A stretch of DNA of 64,000 nt from Bog-532 sp965277615 (GTDB lineage Bacteria; Actinomycetota; Actinomycetes; Streptosporangiales; Streptosporangiaceae). The notes below the pieces were generated by a model. The model saw nothing but the letters and a program-made list of their open reading frames with translations, had not been told where the DNA came from and ran no database searches. The translations under genes were made by a program, and so were the position numbers. The DNA is taken from NCBI GenBank assembly GCA_965277615.1, contig CBDIDG010000005.1, positions 558,001-622,000 of the forward strand. The letters are read 5' to 3'. Position 1 is the first letter of the stretch. Each line of letters begins with the position of its first letter. Of the stretch, positions 35,893 through 44,288 are shown in pieces.

Positions 35893-38800
35893 TCAGCGGA
35901 AATCCCGGCTGGGCGGCGCGGCGGCGACCCGCAGCCGCTGCAGCCGGGACGCGACCAGGTTGGTGGCCCCTTCGGTGCGTTCGACCCGGCCGTGCACCAG
36001 CAGTGCGCCCGATTCCGCGCCGATCCGGCGGTAACGCGCCCAGACGTGCGGCGGGCAGATGACGTTGGCCATCCCGGTCTCGTCCTCCAGGCTCATGAAC
36101 ACCACCCCGCCCGCGGTCTCGGGTCGCTGCCGGTGGGTGACCAGGCCGCCGACCACGACCCGGCCCCCGGCCGGGGTGGTGGCCAGGCCGGCCACGGTGA
36201 GCACGCCGTCGGCGTCCAGCTCGGAGCGCAGGTGCACCAGCGGGTGGGTGCCGTAGATCCCGGTGGCCCACAGGTCGGCCACGGTCTCCTCCACCGGGGT
36301 CATGGCGGGCAGGGCCGGCGCGGTCAGCCCGGGTGTGCTGCCCGGCAGCTGGGCCGGCCGGATGGCCGCCGCCGCCCCCGCGGCCCACATCGCCTCCCGG
36401 CGTCCCGGGCCGAAACAGCCGAACGCGCCCGCGGCGGCCAGGGCCTCCAGGGCCGGCGGCGACAGCCGGGTCCGGCGGGCGAAGTCCTCCATGTCCCGGT
36501 ACGGCCGGCCCGCGGCCACCGCCGCGGCGGTGTCCGCGCCCAGGTGGCGGACCCCGCGCAGGCCGACCCGGATGGCCGGCTGTCCCGCGCGGCTGCTTTC
36601 CAGGGTGGCCAGGTCGCTGCTGATGTTGACGTCCACGCCGCGTACTTCGACCCCGTGCCGCCGGACGTCGCTGATCAGGCTGGCCGGGGAGTAGAACCCC
36701 ATGGGCTGATTGCGCAGCAGGGCGGCGGTGAACGCGGCCGGGTAATAGTGCTTCAGCCACGCGCTGGCGTAGACCAGGTAGGCGAAGCTGATCGCGTGCG
36801 ACTCGGGGAACCCGTAGCTGGAGAAGGCCAGGATCTTCTGGTAGACGTCCTCGGCCACCTCGCCGGAAATACCCCAGGCGGCCATCCCGCCCAGCAGCCG
36901 CTGGCGCAGCTCCTCGATGCGCTCCGGGGCCCGCTTGGAGCTCATCGCCTGCCGCAGCTTGTCCGACTCGGCCGGGGTGAAGCCCGCGCAGTCGATGGCC
37001 AGCTGCATCATCTGCTCCTGGAACAGCGGCACCCCGTAGGTCTTGTCCAGGGCGGCCTTCATCGACTCGTGCGGGATCAGCCGTTCCTCGGCCCCCGCGC
37101 GGCGGCGCAGGTAGGGGTGGACCGAGCCGCCCTGGATGGGCCCGGGCCGGATCAGCGCCACCTCCACCACCAGGTCGTAGAACTTCTCCGGCCGCAGCCG
37201 GGGCAGGGTCGACATCTGGGCCCGCGACTCGACCTGGAACACCCCCACCGTGTCCGCCGCCTGGAGCATCCGGTAGACGCCGGCGTCTTCCTGCGGGATC
37301 GAGTTCAGCGTCCAGCGGTGCCCGTAGTGCGTCTCGACCAGGTCGAAGCAGTCGTGCAGGGCCGACAGCATGCCCAGGCCGAGCAGATCGAACTTGACCA
37401 GGCCGGCGTAGGCGCAATCGTCCTTGTCCCACTGCAGCACGCTGCGGCCGGGCATCCGGGCCCATTCCACCGGGCAGACGTCGCTCACCGGCCGGTCGCA
37501 GATGACCATCCCGCCGGAGTGGATGCCCAGGTGCCGCGGCAGCCGGGCCAGCTGCCCGGCCAGCGCGGCCACGTCATCGGGCACGCCCGCGTCGTCGCCG
37601 GCCACCTCGCCCGGCCCGGCCCGGTGGGACCAGGCGTTCAGTTCCTCCGGCGGGTGGCCGAGCGCCCGGCCCGCGTCCCGCAGCGCCAGCCGCGGCCGGT
37701 ACGAGATCACGTTGGCCACCTGGGCCGCCCGGTCCCGGCCGTAGCGGTCGTAGACGTACTGGATCGCCTCTTCCCGGCGGCGGTGCTCGATGTCCAGGTC
37801 GATGTCGGGCGGCCCGTCCCGCCCGGCCGACAGGAAGCGCTCGAACAGCAGACCGTGCCGGACCGCGTCCACGCTGGTGATCCCCAGCGCGTAGCAGACG
37901 GCCGAGTTCGCGGCCGAACCGCGACCCTGGCAAAGGATGTGCTGGTTCTCGCAGAACCGGACGATGTCGTGGACGAGCAGGAAGTAGCCGGGGAACCCGA
38001 GCTCGCCGATCACGGCGAGCTCGTGCTCGATCTGGCGGTACGCCCCGGGCTGCCACTCCGCTTCCGGTGGCCCGTAGCGCTTCGGCGCCTGTTCCGCGAC
38101 CAGCGCGCGCAGCCAGGACATCTCGTCGTACCCGGCGGGCACCGGGAAGTCGGGCAGCTTCGGGGCCAGGTCCCCGAAGCCGAACGCGCAGGCCTGAGCC
38201 AGCTCCACGGTCCGCTGCTGGACGCCGGGGAACCGGCGCAGCCGGCGGCCCATCTCCGCCCCGGACCGGAGATAGGCGGCGCCGGCTGCGGGCAGCCAGC
38301 CGTCCATCTCGGTCAGGCTGCGCCGGGCCCGGATCGCGGCCAGCGTCTCGGCCAGCCGGGCCCGGGCGGGCGTGGCGTAGTGCACGTTGCCGGTGGCGAC
38401 CACGCCCACCCCGGCCGCGCGGGCCAGCCCGGCCAGCAGGTCGTTCCGCTCGTCATCGCCGGGCTGGTCGTGGAAGGTCAGCTCGGTGAAGACGTTGCCG
38501 GGGCCGAACATGGCGGTCAGCGCGCGCAGCTCGGCCAGGGCCGCGGCCGGGCCATCCGTGGCCAGGGCGGCGGGCACCGCGCCCTTCCGGCACCCGGTCA
38601 GCACCACCCAGTGCCCGTCGTGGACCTGGCCCAGCGCGTCCAGATCATAGACCGGCCGCCCCTTGCCACCTCCGGCGAGTTGCGCCGCGCTGATCACCGC
38701 CGACAGCCGTTTGTAGCCTTCGGCGTCCCGGGCCAGCACCAGCAGGTGCGGCCCGCCGGGATCGGGGGACCCGGCTCGTTCCGGGCTTTTCTGCTGGGAG

Positions 38801-39288
38801 CCGTTCCGTTCCGGGCCGTTCCGTTCCGGGCCGTTCCGGGCTCCGCCGTTCCGGGCTCCATTCAGGCTCAGTTCGGCGCCGAAGACGGTGGCCAGGTCCG
38901 CCTGGTACTCAGTGCGGATCCGCGCGGCGGCCTGGGCGAACTGGGCCACCCCGTACATGCCGTCGTGATCGGTGACGGCCAGCGCCCGCAGGCCGAGCCG
39001 GGCCGCCTCGGCCACCAGTTCGCCCGGGCTGGACGCCCCGTCCAGGAAGCTGTAGGAGGAATGGCAGTGCAGTTCGGCCCAGGGGAGCTCGGCGGGCGGC
39101 AGGTCGGCTCCGGGCGGTAGGTCGGCTCCGGGCGGTAGGTCGGCTCCGGGCGGCGGGCCGTCCTGGGCTCCGTCCCCGGCGCGGCGGGCGGCCCGGTCTC
39201 GCTCCGGCCCGGGGGGCAGCCGGGTCACGTTCCAGGACAGCCGCCGCTCCAGCTCGCGCCAGCTGACCGGAGGGTTCTCCCAGCCCAT
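35893..39288 (-). CDS. dnaE2: Error-prone DNA polymerase III alpha subunit DnaE2
   Basis: 1131 residues. The PHP domain begins ELHCHSSYSFLDGASSPGELV near residue 70. The polymerase core has PDIDLDIEHRRREE and VFQVESRAQM with the catalytic aspartates, and the C-terminal OB-fold region has VVVGGLVTHRQRPETAGGVVFMSLEDETG. DnaE2 performs translesion synthesis with ImuA' and ImuB after DNA damage. The N-terminus carries a GADLPP repeat from three 18-bp DNA units, and the PHP domain contains an RNGPERNGPERNG expansion. ATG 39288 has GAAGAGG upstream. It is third in the mutasome operon. Confidence 0.95.
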   Translation of the reverse strand: MGWENPPVSWRELERRLSWNVTRLPPGPERDRAARRAGDGAQDGPPPGADLPPGADLPPGADLPPAELPWAELHCHSSYSFLDGASSPGELVAEAARLGLRALAVTDHDGMYGVAQFAQAAARIRTEYQADLATVFGAELSLNGARNGGARNGPERNGPERNGSQQKSPERAGSPDPGGPHLLVLARDAEGYKRLSAVISAAQLAGGGKGRPVYDLDALGQVHDGHWVVLTGCRKGAVPAALATDGPAAALAELRALTAMFGPGNVFTELTFHDQPGDDERNDLLAGLARAAGVGVVATGNVHYATPARARLAETLAAIRARRSLTEMDGWLPAAGAAYLRSGAEMGRRLRRFPGVQQRTVELAQACAFGFGDLAPKLPDFPVPAGYDEMSWLRALVAEQAPKRYGPPEAEWQPGAYRQIEHELAVIGELGFPGYFLLVHDIVRFCENQHILCQGRGSAANSAVCYALGITSVDAVRHGLLFERFLSAGRDGPPDIDLDIEHRRREEAIQYVYDRYGRDRAAQVANVISYRPRLALRDAGRALGHPPEELNAWSHRAGPGEVAGDDAGVPDDVAALAGQLARLPRHLGIHSGGMVICDRPVSDVCPVEWARMPGRSVLQWDKDDCAYAGLVKFDLLGLGMLSALHDCFDLVETHYGHRWTLNSIPQEDAGVYRMLQAADTVGVFQVESRAQMSTLPRLRPEKFYDLVVEVALIRPGPIQGGSVHPYLRRRAGAEERLIPHESMKAALDKTYGVPLFQEQMMQLAIDCAGFTPAESDKLRQAMSSKRAPERIEELRQRLLGGMAAWGISGEVAEDVYQKILAFSSYGFPESHAISFAYLVYASAWLKHYYPAAFTAALLRNQPMGFYSPASLISDVRRHGVEVRGVDVNISSDLATLESSRAGQPAIRVGLRGVRHLGADTAAAVAAGRPYRDMEDFARRTRLSPPALEALAAAGAFGCFGPGRREAMWAAGAAAAIRPAQLPGSTPGLTAPALPAMTPVEETVADLWATGIYGTHPLVHLRSELDADGVLTVAGLATTPAGGRVVVGGLVTHRQRPETAGGVVFMSLEDETGMANVICPPHVWARYRRIGAESGALLVHGRVERTEGATNLVASRLQRLRVAAAPPSRDFR
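39103..39156. repeat. Three 18-bp tandem repeats in the dnaE2 5' region
   Basis: Three near-identical 18-base units (GTCGGCTCCGGGCGGTAG and variants) encode the PPGADL repeat ahead of the PHP domain. Because the unit is a multiple of three, copy-number change would keep the frame. Confidence 0.8.
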
Positions 39289-39300
39289 GGCCTCTTCCCT

Positions 39301-39384
39301 GCTCAGTCGTGCGGGTTCCCTGCTCAGTCGTAGGGTTCCGCGGCTCAGTCGTAGCGGGCCTCGGCTAAGTCGTAGCGGGCCTCG
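39301..39384. repeat. Four 21-bp tandem repeats at the imuB stop
   Basis: Units begin at 39301, 39322, 39343 and 39364 (GCTCAGTCGTAGCGGGCCTCG and variants). They encode AEARYD-type repeats at the ImuB C-terminus. The ImuB stop (39345-39347) lies in the third unit, and two further units with TGA potential lie between it and dnaE2. Confidence 0.8.
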
Positions 39385-40889
39385 ATCTGCCAGCGCCCCT
39401 GTTCGACGGCGGCCAGCCAGCCGATGCCGTCCCCGGTGACCAGCTGGAACCGGGCCCGGCGGCTGGCGTGCTCCTCGTCCCACCAGCGTTCGGTCACCGG
39501 CCACGGGCCGGCCCAGGCGGTGATGGCCAGCCACGGGCCGTCCCCGGTGGTCAGCGCGTCCGGGGACGCGGACACCACCGCCCGCCCGGTGACCGTCACC
39601 GGCGCCCCGGAAGCGTCGATCACCTGGGCCGGCACCGGCGCCGGGTACACCGTGGCCGGAGCGGGCGGCGGGATGCCCGCAGGCCACGGCCGGTCCGCGG
39701 GCAGCCGGGCCTCGCGCACGTCGCCGAACGGCACCAGCACGACCCGGTCGCCCGGGCTCCGGCCGCCGGCCAGCATCGGGTGCGTCACCGATTCGTGCCC
39801 GAGCATGGCCTGGAGCCGCACCGCCGCCCGTTCCACCCGGTCCCGGACCAGGTCGTCGCCCCACAAGGCGAGCTGGCGGCCCTCGTACCGGACGAGCTGG
39901 TCCGGTACGAGCCGCAGCCGGGTGATCCCGCCACCGTCGTCGCCGTCTGGTGTGGGCTCTGAGGTTTTCGGGGTGGCCAGGGTTTCTGGGGTGGCCAGGG
40001 TTGGGGTGCGGGGGGCGGATCGCCAGCCGTCCAGGTGCCAGCGCACCCGCTGCGCGATGGCCAGGGCGGACAGCAGGCCGTCGTGACGCCACAGCCGGGC
40101 TTCGGTCCGGCCCGCTCCGGCGGTCAGCTCGACCCGGATCCGGACGCAGGACAGACCACGGGCGGCCAGCCCGGCGAGCAACTGGTCGGCCAGGTTCTTG
40201 GCCGCGAACACCACCGGCTCGGCCAGGGCTGGCGGATCGAACTCGCTGGTGACCGACAGGTCGGCCTGCACCGTCCCGGCGGCCGGGCGGCGAGCCTCGG
40301 CTCCCCGGGCGATCCGCTGCGCGGCGCTGCCCTCGGCCCCGAACCGGCTGGCCACATCCCGGGCCGGCAGCGCGGCGAAGTCACCCAGCGTCCTGATGCC
40401 CAGCCGGACCAGCTGGGCCGGCAGGGCCGACCCGAACTGGGCCAGACTGTGCTGGGTCAGCCTGGATAGGGCCAGCCCGGACTGGTCCGGGGCGGCCAGG
40501 ATGTGGACCGGGTACGGGGCGAGGAACGACCGCGTGCCGCCGGGCGGCACCACCACCGCCGCATGCTGCGGGCAGGCGGCCCGGGCCGCCAGGCAGGCCG
40601 CGAACTGGCCGTCGGCCACCCCGGCGTGGCAGGCGAAACCGCGCGCCGTCACGGCGGCGGCGATCTTGCGGGCCAGGGCCTCCTCGCCGCCGAAGTACCG
40701 GGCCGGCCCGCGCGCGCTGAGCAGGCACAGCCCGGGCCGCACCACCTCCACCACCGGGCAGAAGTCCTCCACCGCCGTGACGACCTGCTCGAAGGCCCGG
40801 GCGTCAGAACTGTCCGTCGTCTCCTCGGGCCAGTCCGGGCACCAGACGGCCAGGATCCGGGCCGGACGAGCGGCCCCCCCGGCCCTCAC
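39345..40889 (-). CDS. imuB: ImuB, Y-family-like mutasome adaptor
   Basis: 514 residues related to Y-family polymerases but lacking the catalytic acidic triad. The N-terminus ILAVWCPDWPEETTD and the region CHAGVADGQFAACLAARA...LPAQLVRLGIRTLGDFAALPARDVASRFG are characteristic. ImuB links ImuA' and DnaE2 to the beta clamp. The GTG at 40889 overlaps the imuA' stop by 3 bases. The extreme C-terminus (ARYDLAEARYD) arises from a 21-bp tandem repeat that also supplies the stop codon. Confidence 0.92.
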   Translation of the reverse strand: MRAGGAARPARILAVWCPDWPEETTDSSDARAFEQVVTAVEDFCPVVEVVRPGLCLLSARGPARYFGGEEALARKIAAAVTARGFACHAGVADGQFAACLAARAACPQHAAVVVPPGGTRSFLAPYPVHILAAPDQSGLALSRLTQHSLAQFGSALPAQLVRLGIRTLGDFAALPARDVASRFGAEGSAAQRIARGAEARRPAAGTVQADLSVTSEFDPPALAEPVVFAAKNLADQLLAGLAARGLSCVRIRVELTAGAGRTEARLWRHDGLLSALAIAQRVRWHLDGWRSAPRTPTLATPETLATPKTSEPTPDGDDGGGITRLRLVPDQLVRYEGRQLALWGDDLVRDRVERAAVRLQAMLGHESVTHPMLAGGRSPGDRVVLVPFGDVREARLPADRPWPAGIPPPAPATVYPAPVPAQVIDASGAPVTVTGRAVVSASPDALTTGDGPWLAITAWAGPWPVTERWWDEEHASRRARFQLVTGDGIGWLAAVEQGRWQIEARYDLAEARYD

Positions 40890-41716
40890 CGGGCCACTCC
40901 GGCCAAGACAGTGCCGGCCAGGGCTGGGCCGGCCAGGGCTGGGCCGGAGGCCGCGAGCAGGTCCACCCCGGCCTGGGGATCGACGCCGCCCGCGGCCCAG
41001 GCGGGTATGGCCGGGCGGGCGGCGGCCGCCGTTTCGTCCACGGTCACCGTGCCGTCCGGGCCCGGTAGCCACAGCCATTGCCGCCGCGGGCGGTGGGCGG
41101 CGCCGCGGCCCTCGGCCACCACTTCGGCCCGGCAGCCCCGCAGGCTCCCGTACCCGTCGCCGATCCCAGCCCAGGACCGTTGGGCCACCCGCAGCCGCAC
41201 CGGTGCGCCGTCCCAGGCCCCGGCCGCGATCAGCGCCCCGCCGCCACGCCGTAGCACCCCCTCCAGCCGGCGCCGGGCCTGCGCCGACGGGGGCGCGGGC
41301 GGCTGGACCACCACGACCTCGCACGCTTCCAGCATCGACGCCACCACCTGGGGCCATCCCGGGCCCGGCTCGGGCACCAGCATCAGCCGGGTGGCCTCGG
41401 CCCCCATCCCGGCCGCCGCGACCACGCCCAGGCTGGGCAGGCCAGCCACACCGCACCAAGCCCCCGCGGCGGACGCCCCGGCCACCAGGGCCAGGCACAG
41501 CAGGCCGGGCTGCTCCACCGACAGCACCGACCCGCGGGCCAGGCCGCCGCCTGGCAGCAGACCAGCCAGGGCGGCCAGGACGGGCAGGACCGAGGTACCC
41601 GGCACCGTACCGGCGGGAGACGCAGAGTTACCAGTGCGCAGCCCTTCGACCCCACGCGAGAAGCCCTCGCGTCCCCCGTGAAAAAGCCCCGTGACCTGCG
41701 CAATCTGACCCCGCAT
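40886..41716 (-). CDS. imuA': ImuA', RecA-like mutasome accessory protein
   Basis: 276 residues. The RecA-like fold is degenerate: LARGSVLSVEQPGLLCLALVAGASAAGAWCGVAGLPSLGVVAAAGMG takes the place of a Walker A core, followed by EVVVVQPPAPPSAQARRRLEGVLRRGGGALIAAG. Gene order imuA'-imuB-dnaE2 and a LexA box 13 bases before the ATG support the call. The protein anchors ImuB and DnaE2 in the SOS mutasome. Confidence 0.88.
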   Translation of the reverse strand: MRGQIAQVTGLFHGGREGFSRGVEGLRTGNSASPAGTVPGTSVLPVLAALAGLLPGGGLARGSVLSVEQPGLLCLALVAGASAAGAWCGVAGLPSLGVVAAAGMGAEATRLMLVPEPGPGWPQVVASMLEACEVVVVQPPAPPSAQARRRLEGVLRRGGGALIAAGAWDGAPVRLRVAQRSWAGIGDGYGSLRGCRAEVVAEGRGAAHRPRRQWLWLPGPDGTVTVDETAAAARPAIPAWAAGGVDPQAGVDLLAASGPALAGPALAGTVLAGVAR

Positions 41717-41729
41717 AGATCAACCAGTA

Positions 41730-41745
41730 TCGAATTAATATTCGA
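41730..41745. promoter_or_regulatory. LexA/SOS box upstream of imuA'-imuB-dnaE2
   Basis: TCGAATTAATATTCGA is a perfect 16-bp palindrome matching the actinobacterial SOS-box pattern TCGAAC-N4-GTTCGA with symmetric C-to-T changes. It ends 13 bases upstream of the imuA' ATG, where LexA would block transcription of the mutasome operon. Confidence 0.85.
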
Positions 41746-41857
41746 ACTGTCAAGAGTCGACTTGCTCACACTGAGTAACAGTTTCGTCTGGCGCTCCGCA
41801 AGCTGGCGCCACCACCCAGCGCCCGCGGCTGGACTCAGCTGGCGGGGGCTCGCTCAT

Positions 41858-41905
41858 TACCGTGTGCAAAAACTGTCGCCCCGGTGACAGTTTTTGCACA
41901 CGGTA
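41858..41905. repeat. 48-bp palindromic element, copy 1
   Basis: Two perfect 20-base arms (TACCGTGTGCAAAAACTGTC and its complement) flank an 8-base loop GCCCCGGT. An inner CTGTC/GACAG stem is followed by TTTTT on both strands, so it could be a bidirectional terminator. The same arms recur at 56775-56822 with a related loop in the opposite orientation. Confidence 0.9.
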
Positions 41906-41983
41906 GCGGGGCGCCCTGGCCGGTGAGCGCAAGCGTCCCAGCCGTCACGCGAGCCCCGCCTCCCGCTGGGTCCCTATGTAGGC

Positions 41984-42025
41984 AATGCGCCATTCCTGAC
42001 ACCCGGGTGTGGGCAATGGCGCATT
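41984..42025. repeat. Nested inverted repeat in the imuA' upstream gap
   Basis: AATGCGCCATT (41984-41994) pairs with AATGGCGCATT (42015-42025). The perfect 12-base palindrome ACACCCGGGTGT (41999-42010) lies between the arms. The structure sits about 80 bases beyond the 48-bp palindrome. Confidence 0.75.
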
Positions 42026-42090
42026 CCCCACCCTCGAGCGTGGGACCACGATCCTGCTGTGACTTAAATGACGCATGTGGTGAGAGAGGC

Positions 42091-42293
42091 GCAGCGCGGG
42101 CGGAGTCGTGGCGTCGCAGCGCGGGCGGAGTCGTGGCGTCGCAGCGCGGGCGGAGTCGTGGCGTCGCAGCGCGGGCGGAGTCGTGGCGTCGCAGCGCGGG
42201 CGGAGTCGTGGCGTCGCAGCGCGGGCGGAGTCGATGGCGGCGCAGCGCGGGCGGAGTCGATGGCGGCGCAGCGCGGGCGGAGTCGATGGCGGC
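42091..42293. repeat. VNTR-like array, eight units of 25-26 bp
   Basis: Units start at 42091, 42116, 42141, 42166, 42191, 42216, 42242 and 42268, each containing GCAGCGCGGGCGGAGTCG. The first five are essentially identical 25-mers ending in TGGCGTC; the last three carry ATGGCGGC, and the spacing becomes 26. Long open frames here are by-products of the periodicity. No gene is supported between 41746 and 42358. Confidence 0.9.
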
Positions 42294-42358
42294 GTTTGCC
42301 GCCCCCTGCGGCTTCGGGGCCTTGTCACCGGGTGATCGACCCCTGCGGCTTCGGGTAG

Positions 42359-43009
42359 TTATCCCCGGGTAATCGGCTCCTGGGTCATCGGCTCCCGGGC
42401 GACGGGTGGCTCCCAGGCTGGCGGGCGGCCCAGCGTGGCGACAATGCGGTCCAGCAGAGAGGCGCCCGGCGGCACGGCGACCTTGGGCGCGAACGGGGAG
42501 CCCGGGCGGCCACGGGAGGTGTCGGGGACCTGCTGGGCTACTTCCCAGGCGGCGGTCAGCACCGAGTGGTCCAGGTCCAGGGTGGTCCCGGTCGAGCGGG
42601 CCAGGTCCCAAGCGTGCACGACGTAGTCGATGAAGTGGAACCTCATGGCCTGGGCGGCCGGGAACTCCACGGTGGTGCTGATCTCCGGCAGCCGGAACGG
42701 GGCGGCTCCCACCCCGTCCGCACCGAACGTGGTCAGTACCTCGGCCGTGGCGGCCAGGAAGTCCGCCACCGGGTCGGGCGCGGGCGGCCGGGGGACCCAA
42801 AGGGCCAGGTCGCCGCCTTCGCCCCGGGCGGCGGCCGCGAACCCGCGGTGCTGGACGCTTAGGTGGGCCAGCAGGTCCGCCAGCGTCCAGCCGTCGCAGG
42901 GCGTCGCCCGGTCCAGGTCCGCGGGCCGGATCCGGCACGCCACCTCGGCCGCGGCCAGCACCGCGGCCCGGTCCAGGTCCCGTACCCGGTTCAGCTCATC
43001 GACATCCAT
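42359..43009 (-). CDS. DinB/MDMPI-type protein (TIGR03086 family)
   Basis: About 216 residues. The N-terminal four-helix bundle has the TPCDGWTLADLLAHLSVQHRGFAAAARG motif with the metal-binding histidine, and RFHFIDYVVHAWDLARSTG near 130-150 supplies the other histidines. The family is related to mycothiol-dependent maleylpyruvate isomerase and S-transferases. ATG 43009 (GGGGAG upstream) is preferred; GTG 43045 would add 12 residues. It is transcribed toward the repeat-rich gap. Confidence 0.85.
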   Translation of the reverse strand: MDVDELNRVRDLDRAAVLAAAEVACRIRPADLDRATPCDGWTLADLLAHLSVQHRGFAAAARGEGGDLALWVPRPPAPDPVADFLAATAEVLTTFGADGVGAAPFRLPEISTTVEFPAAQAMRFHFIDYVVHAWDLARSTGTTLDLDHSVLTAAWEVAQQVPDTSRGRPGSPFAPKVAVPPGASLLDRIVATLGRPPAWEPPVAREPMTQEPITRG

Positions 43010-43332
43010 CGGCCGTCCGCTCCCCTCGTGATCCAGCTTTCTCACAAAAGTATGTGCTTGCTTATAATATGCGCAAGCCTATTACCGGCAACGGGCCGTC
43101 GAGCCGCCGGGGGCGCGGGCCGCCGAGCCGCCGGAGAAGTTCCAGAAATCTGGAAAGCACGAGGGAAAGCGAGGCCGAGCAGGAGGGAAAGCGGGCCGAG
43201 CGCAAGGGGAAGCACGAGCGCACAGGCGAGCCAAAGCCGGCCGCCTGATCAGAAGACAGCCCCGGGCCGGACAGGCGAATGGCCAGCGGCAAGCAAGCTG
43301 GGCTTGCTCATACGCTGGCCATTGGCACTCTG

Positions 43333-43415
43333 TGGGCGAGGAGGGATTTGAACCCTCACGTCCTTTCGGACACACGGACCTGAACCGTGCGCGTCTGCCG
43401 TTCCGCCACCCGCCC
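43333..43415 (-). tRNA. tRNA-Leu (anticodon CAG)
   Basis: Acceptor GGGCGGG (43415-43409) pairs with CTCGCCC (43340-43334) including one G-U pair; the discriminator is A at 43333. The anticodon loop TTCAGGT gives CAG. The long variable arm and the T-arm GGGTTCAAATCCC are clear. A leucine tRNA beside fhaA is a common actinobacterial arrangement. Confidence 0.95.
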
Positions 43416-43502
43416 GGGTGCGAGAAAGAAGGTTAGCACGACCCCGAGTGCACTCATGCCCCGGATACGATCAGAGGCGAGTTGCCGAAGGGAGGTGTCA
43501 CG

Positions 43503-44261
43503 GTGGGAGTTCTGCAGCGCTTCGAGCGACGGCTCGAAGGCATGGTCGAGGGGGCCTTCGCCCGGGCCTTCAAGTCCGAGCTACAGCCGGTCGAAGTGGC
43601 CAGCGCCGTGCAGCGCGAGATGGATGACCGGGCGGCGATCGTGGCGCAGGGCCGAACGCTGGTGCCGAACGACTTCGTGGTCGAGCTGGCCGACAGCGAC
43701 CATGACCGCCTCGACGTGTACGCCGACAGCCTGGGCGTGGAGCTGGCCAACCTGGCCCGCGACTACGCCAAGGAGCAGGGCTACTCATTCGTCGGGCCGG
43801 TGCGGATGCGGTTCGAGGGTGTGAACGACCTGACCACGGGCACGTTCCGGATCCGGTCGGGCGTCATCCGCGGTTCCACGGTGGAAGGCGGCGAGATCCG
43901 CCAGCCCGCCAGCGACCTGCCCCAGCCTCGCGGCGGTGACTTCGGCGGCCGGCCCCGGCTGATCGTTTCGACCGATGACCCGAACGGCGGCGGACGCCAG
44001 CAGCGTAACTACGATCTGGTCACGGCCACCACCCTGCTAGGCCGGGGCACCGACTGTGACCTCCGGCTCGTCGATCCGGGCGTTTCGCGTCATCATGCGG
44101 AGTTGCGGGTTGAGGGGGGCGAAGTCGTCCTGGTCGACCTAGGCTCTACCAATGGCACGTTCGTCAACGGTCAACCCATCAAGCATGTGGTCCTCACCGA
44201 CGGCATGCAGATCACCCTGGGGCGTACCACCCTGGTCTTCCGCAGGGACAGCAGCTACTGA
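43503..44261 (+). CDS. fhaA: FHA-domain protein FhaA (DUF3662-FHA)
   Basis: 252 residues. The N-terminal DUF3662 domain (QRFERRLEGMVEGAFARAFKSELQPVEVASAVQREMDD) is followed by a linker, shorter than in mycobacteria, and a C-terminal FHA domain (LLGRGTDCDLRLVDPGVSRHHAEL, LGSTNGTFVNG) that binds phosphothreonine. FhaA is a partner of PknB and the MviN flippase in peptidoglycan control. GTG 43503 lies seven bases after GGGAGG. It is the first gene of the cluster running to pknB. Confidence 0.93.
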   Translation: MGVLQRFERRLEGMVEGAFARAFKSELQPVEVASAVQREMDDRAAIVAQGRTLVPNDFVVELADSDHDRLDVYADSLGVELANLARDYAKEQGYSFVGPVRMRFEGVNDLTTGTFRIRSGVIRGSTVEGGEIRQPASDLPQPRGGDFGGRPRLIVSTDDPNGGGRQQRNYDLVTATTLLGRGTDCDLRLVDPGVSRHHAELRVEGGEVVLVDLGSTNGTFVNGQPIKHVVLTDGMQITLGRTTLVFRRDSSY

Positions 44262-44288
44262 CGCTTCAGGCAGGAACATCTCACTGGG

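Noticed and set aside
35992..39120. 1042-residue + strand frame opposite dnaE2
   Set aside because: It is the antisense of a full-length DnaE2 with all motifs; the frame is Gly/Gln/Arg/Val-rich low-complexity sequence typical of antisense GC frames.
39289..40092. N-terminal extension of DnaE2 in the long open frame
   Set aside because: The upstream part is Arg/Pro/Gly-rich and overlaps the well-supported imuB coding sequence. A good start with ribosome binding site exists at 39288.
42091..42293. CRISPR array
   Set aside because: Units are contiguous with no unique spacers, and no cas genes are nearby; it is a tandem repeat.
41945..42372. Repetitive ORFs (RGRSRGVAARAES type) in the gap before imuA'
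   Set aside because: They arise from the 25-bp tandem array read in three frames, with no start signals or independent coding evidence.
43054..43292. Small charged ORFs between the DinB-type gene and tRNA-Leu
   Set aside because: They are Arg/Glu/Lys low-complexity sequence on both strands without a convincing ribosome binding site or homology pattern.
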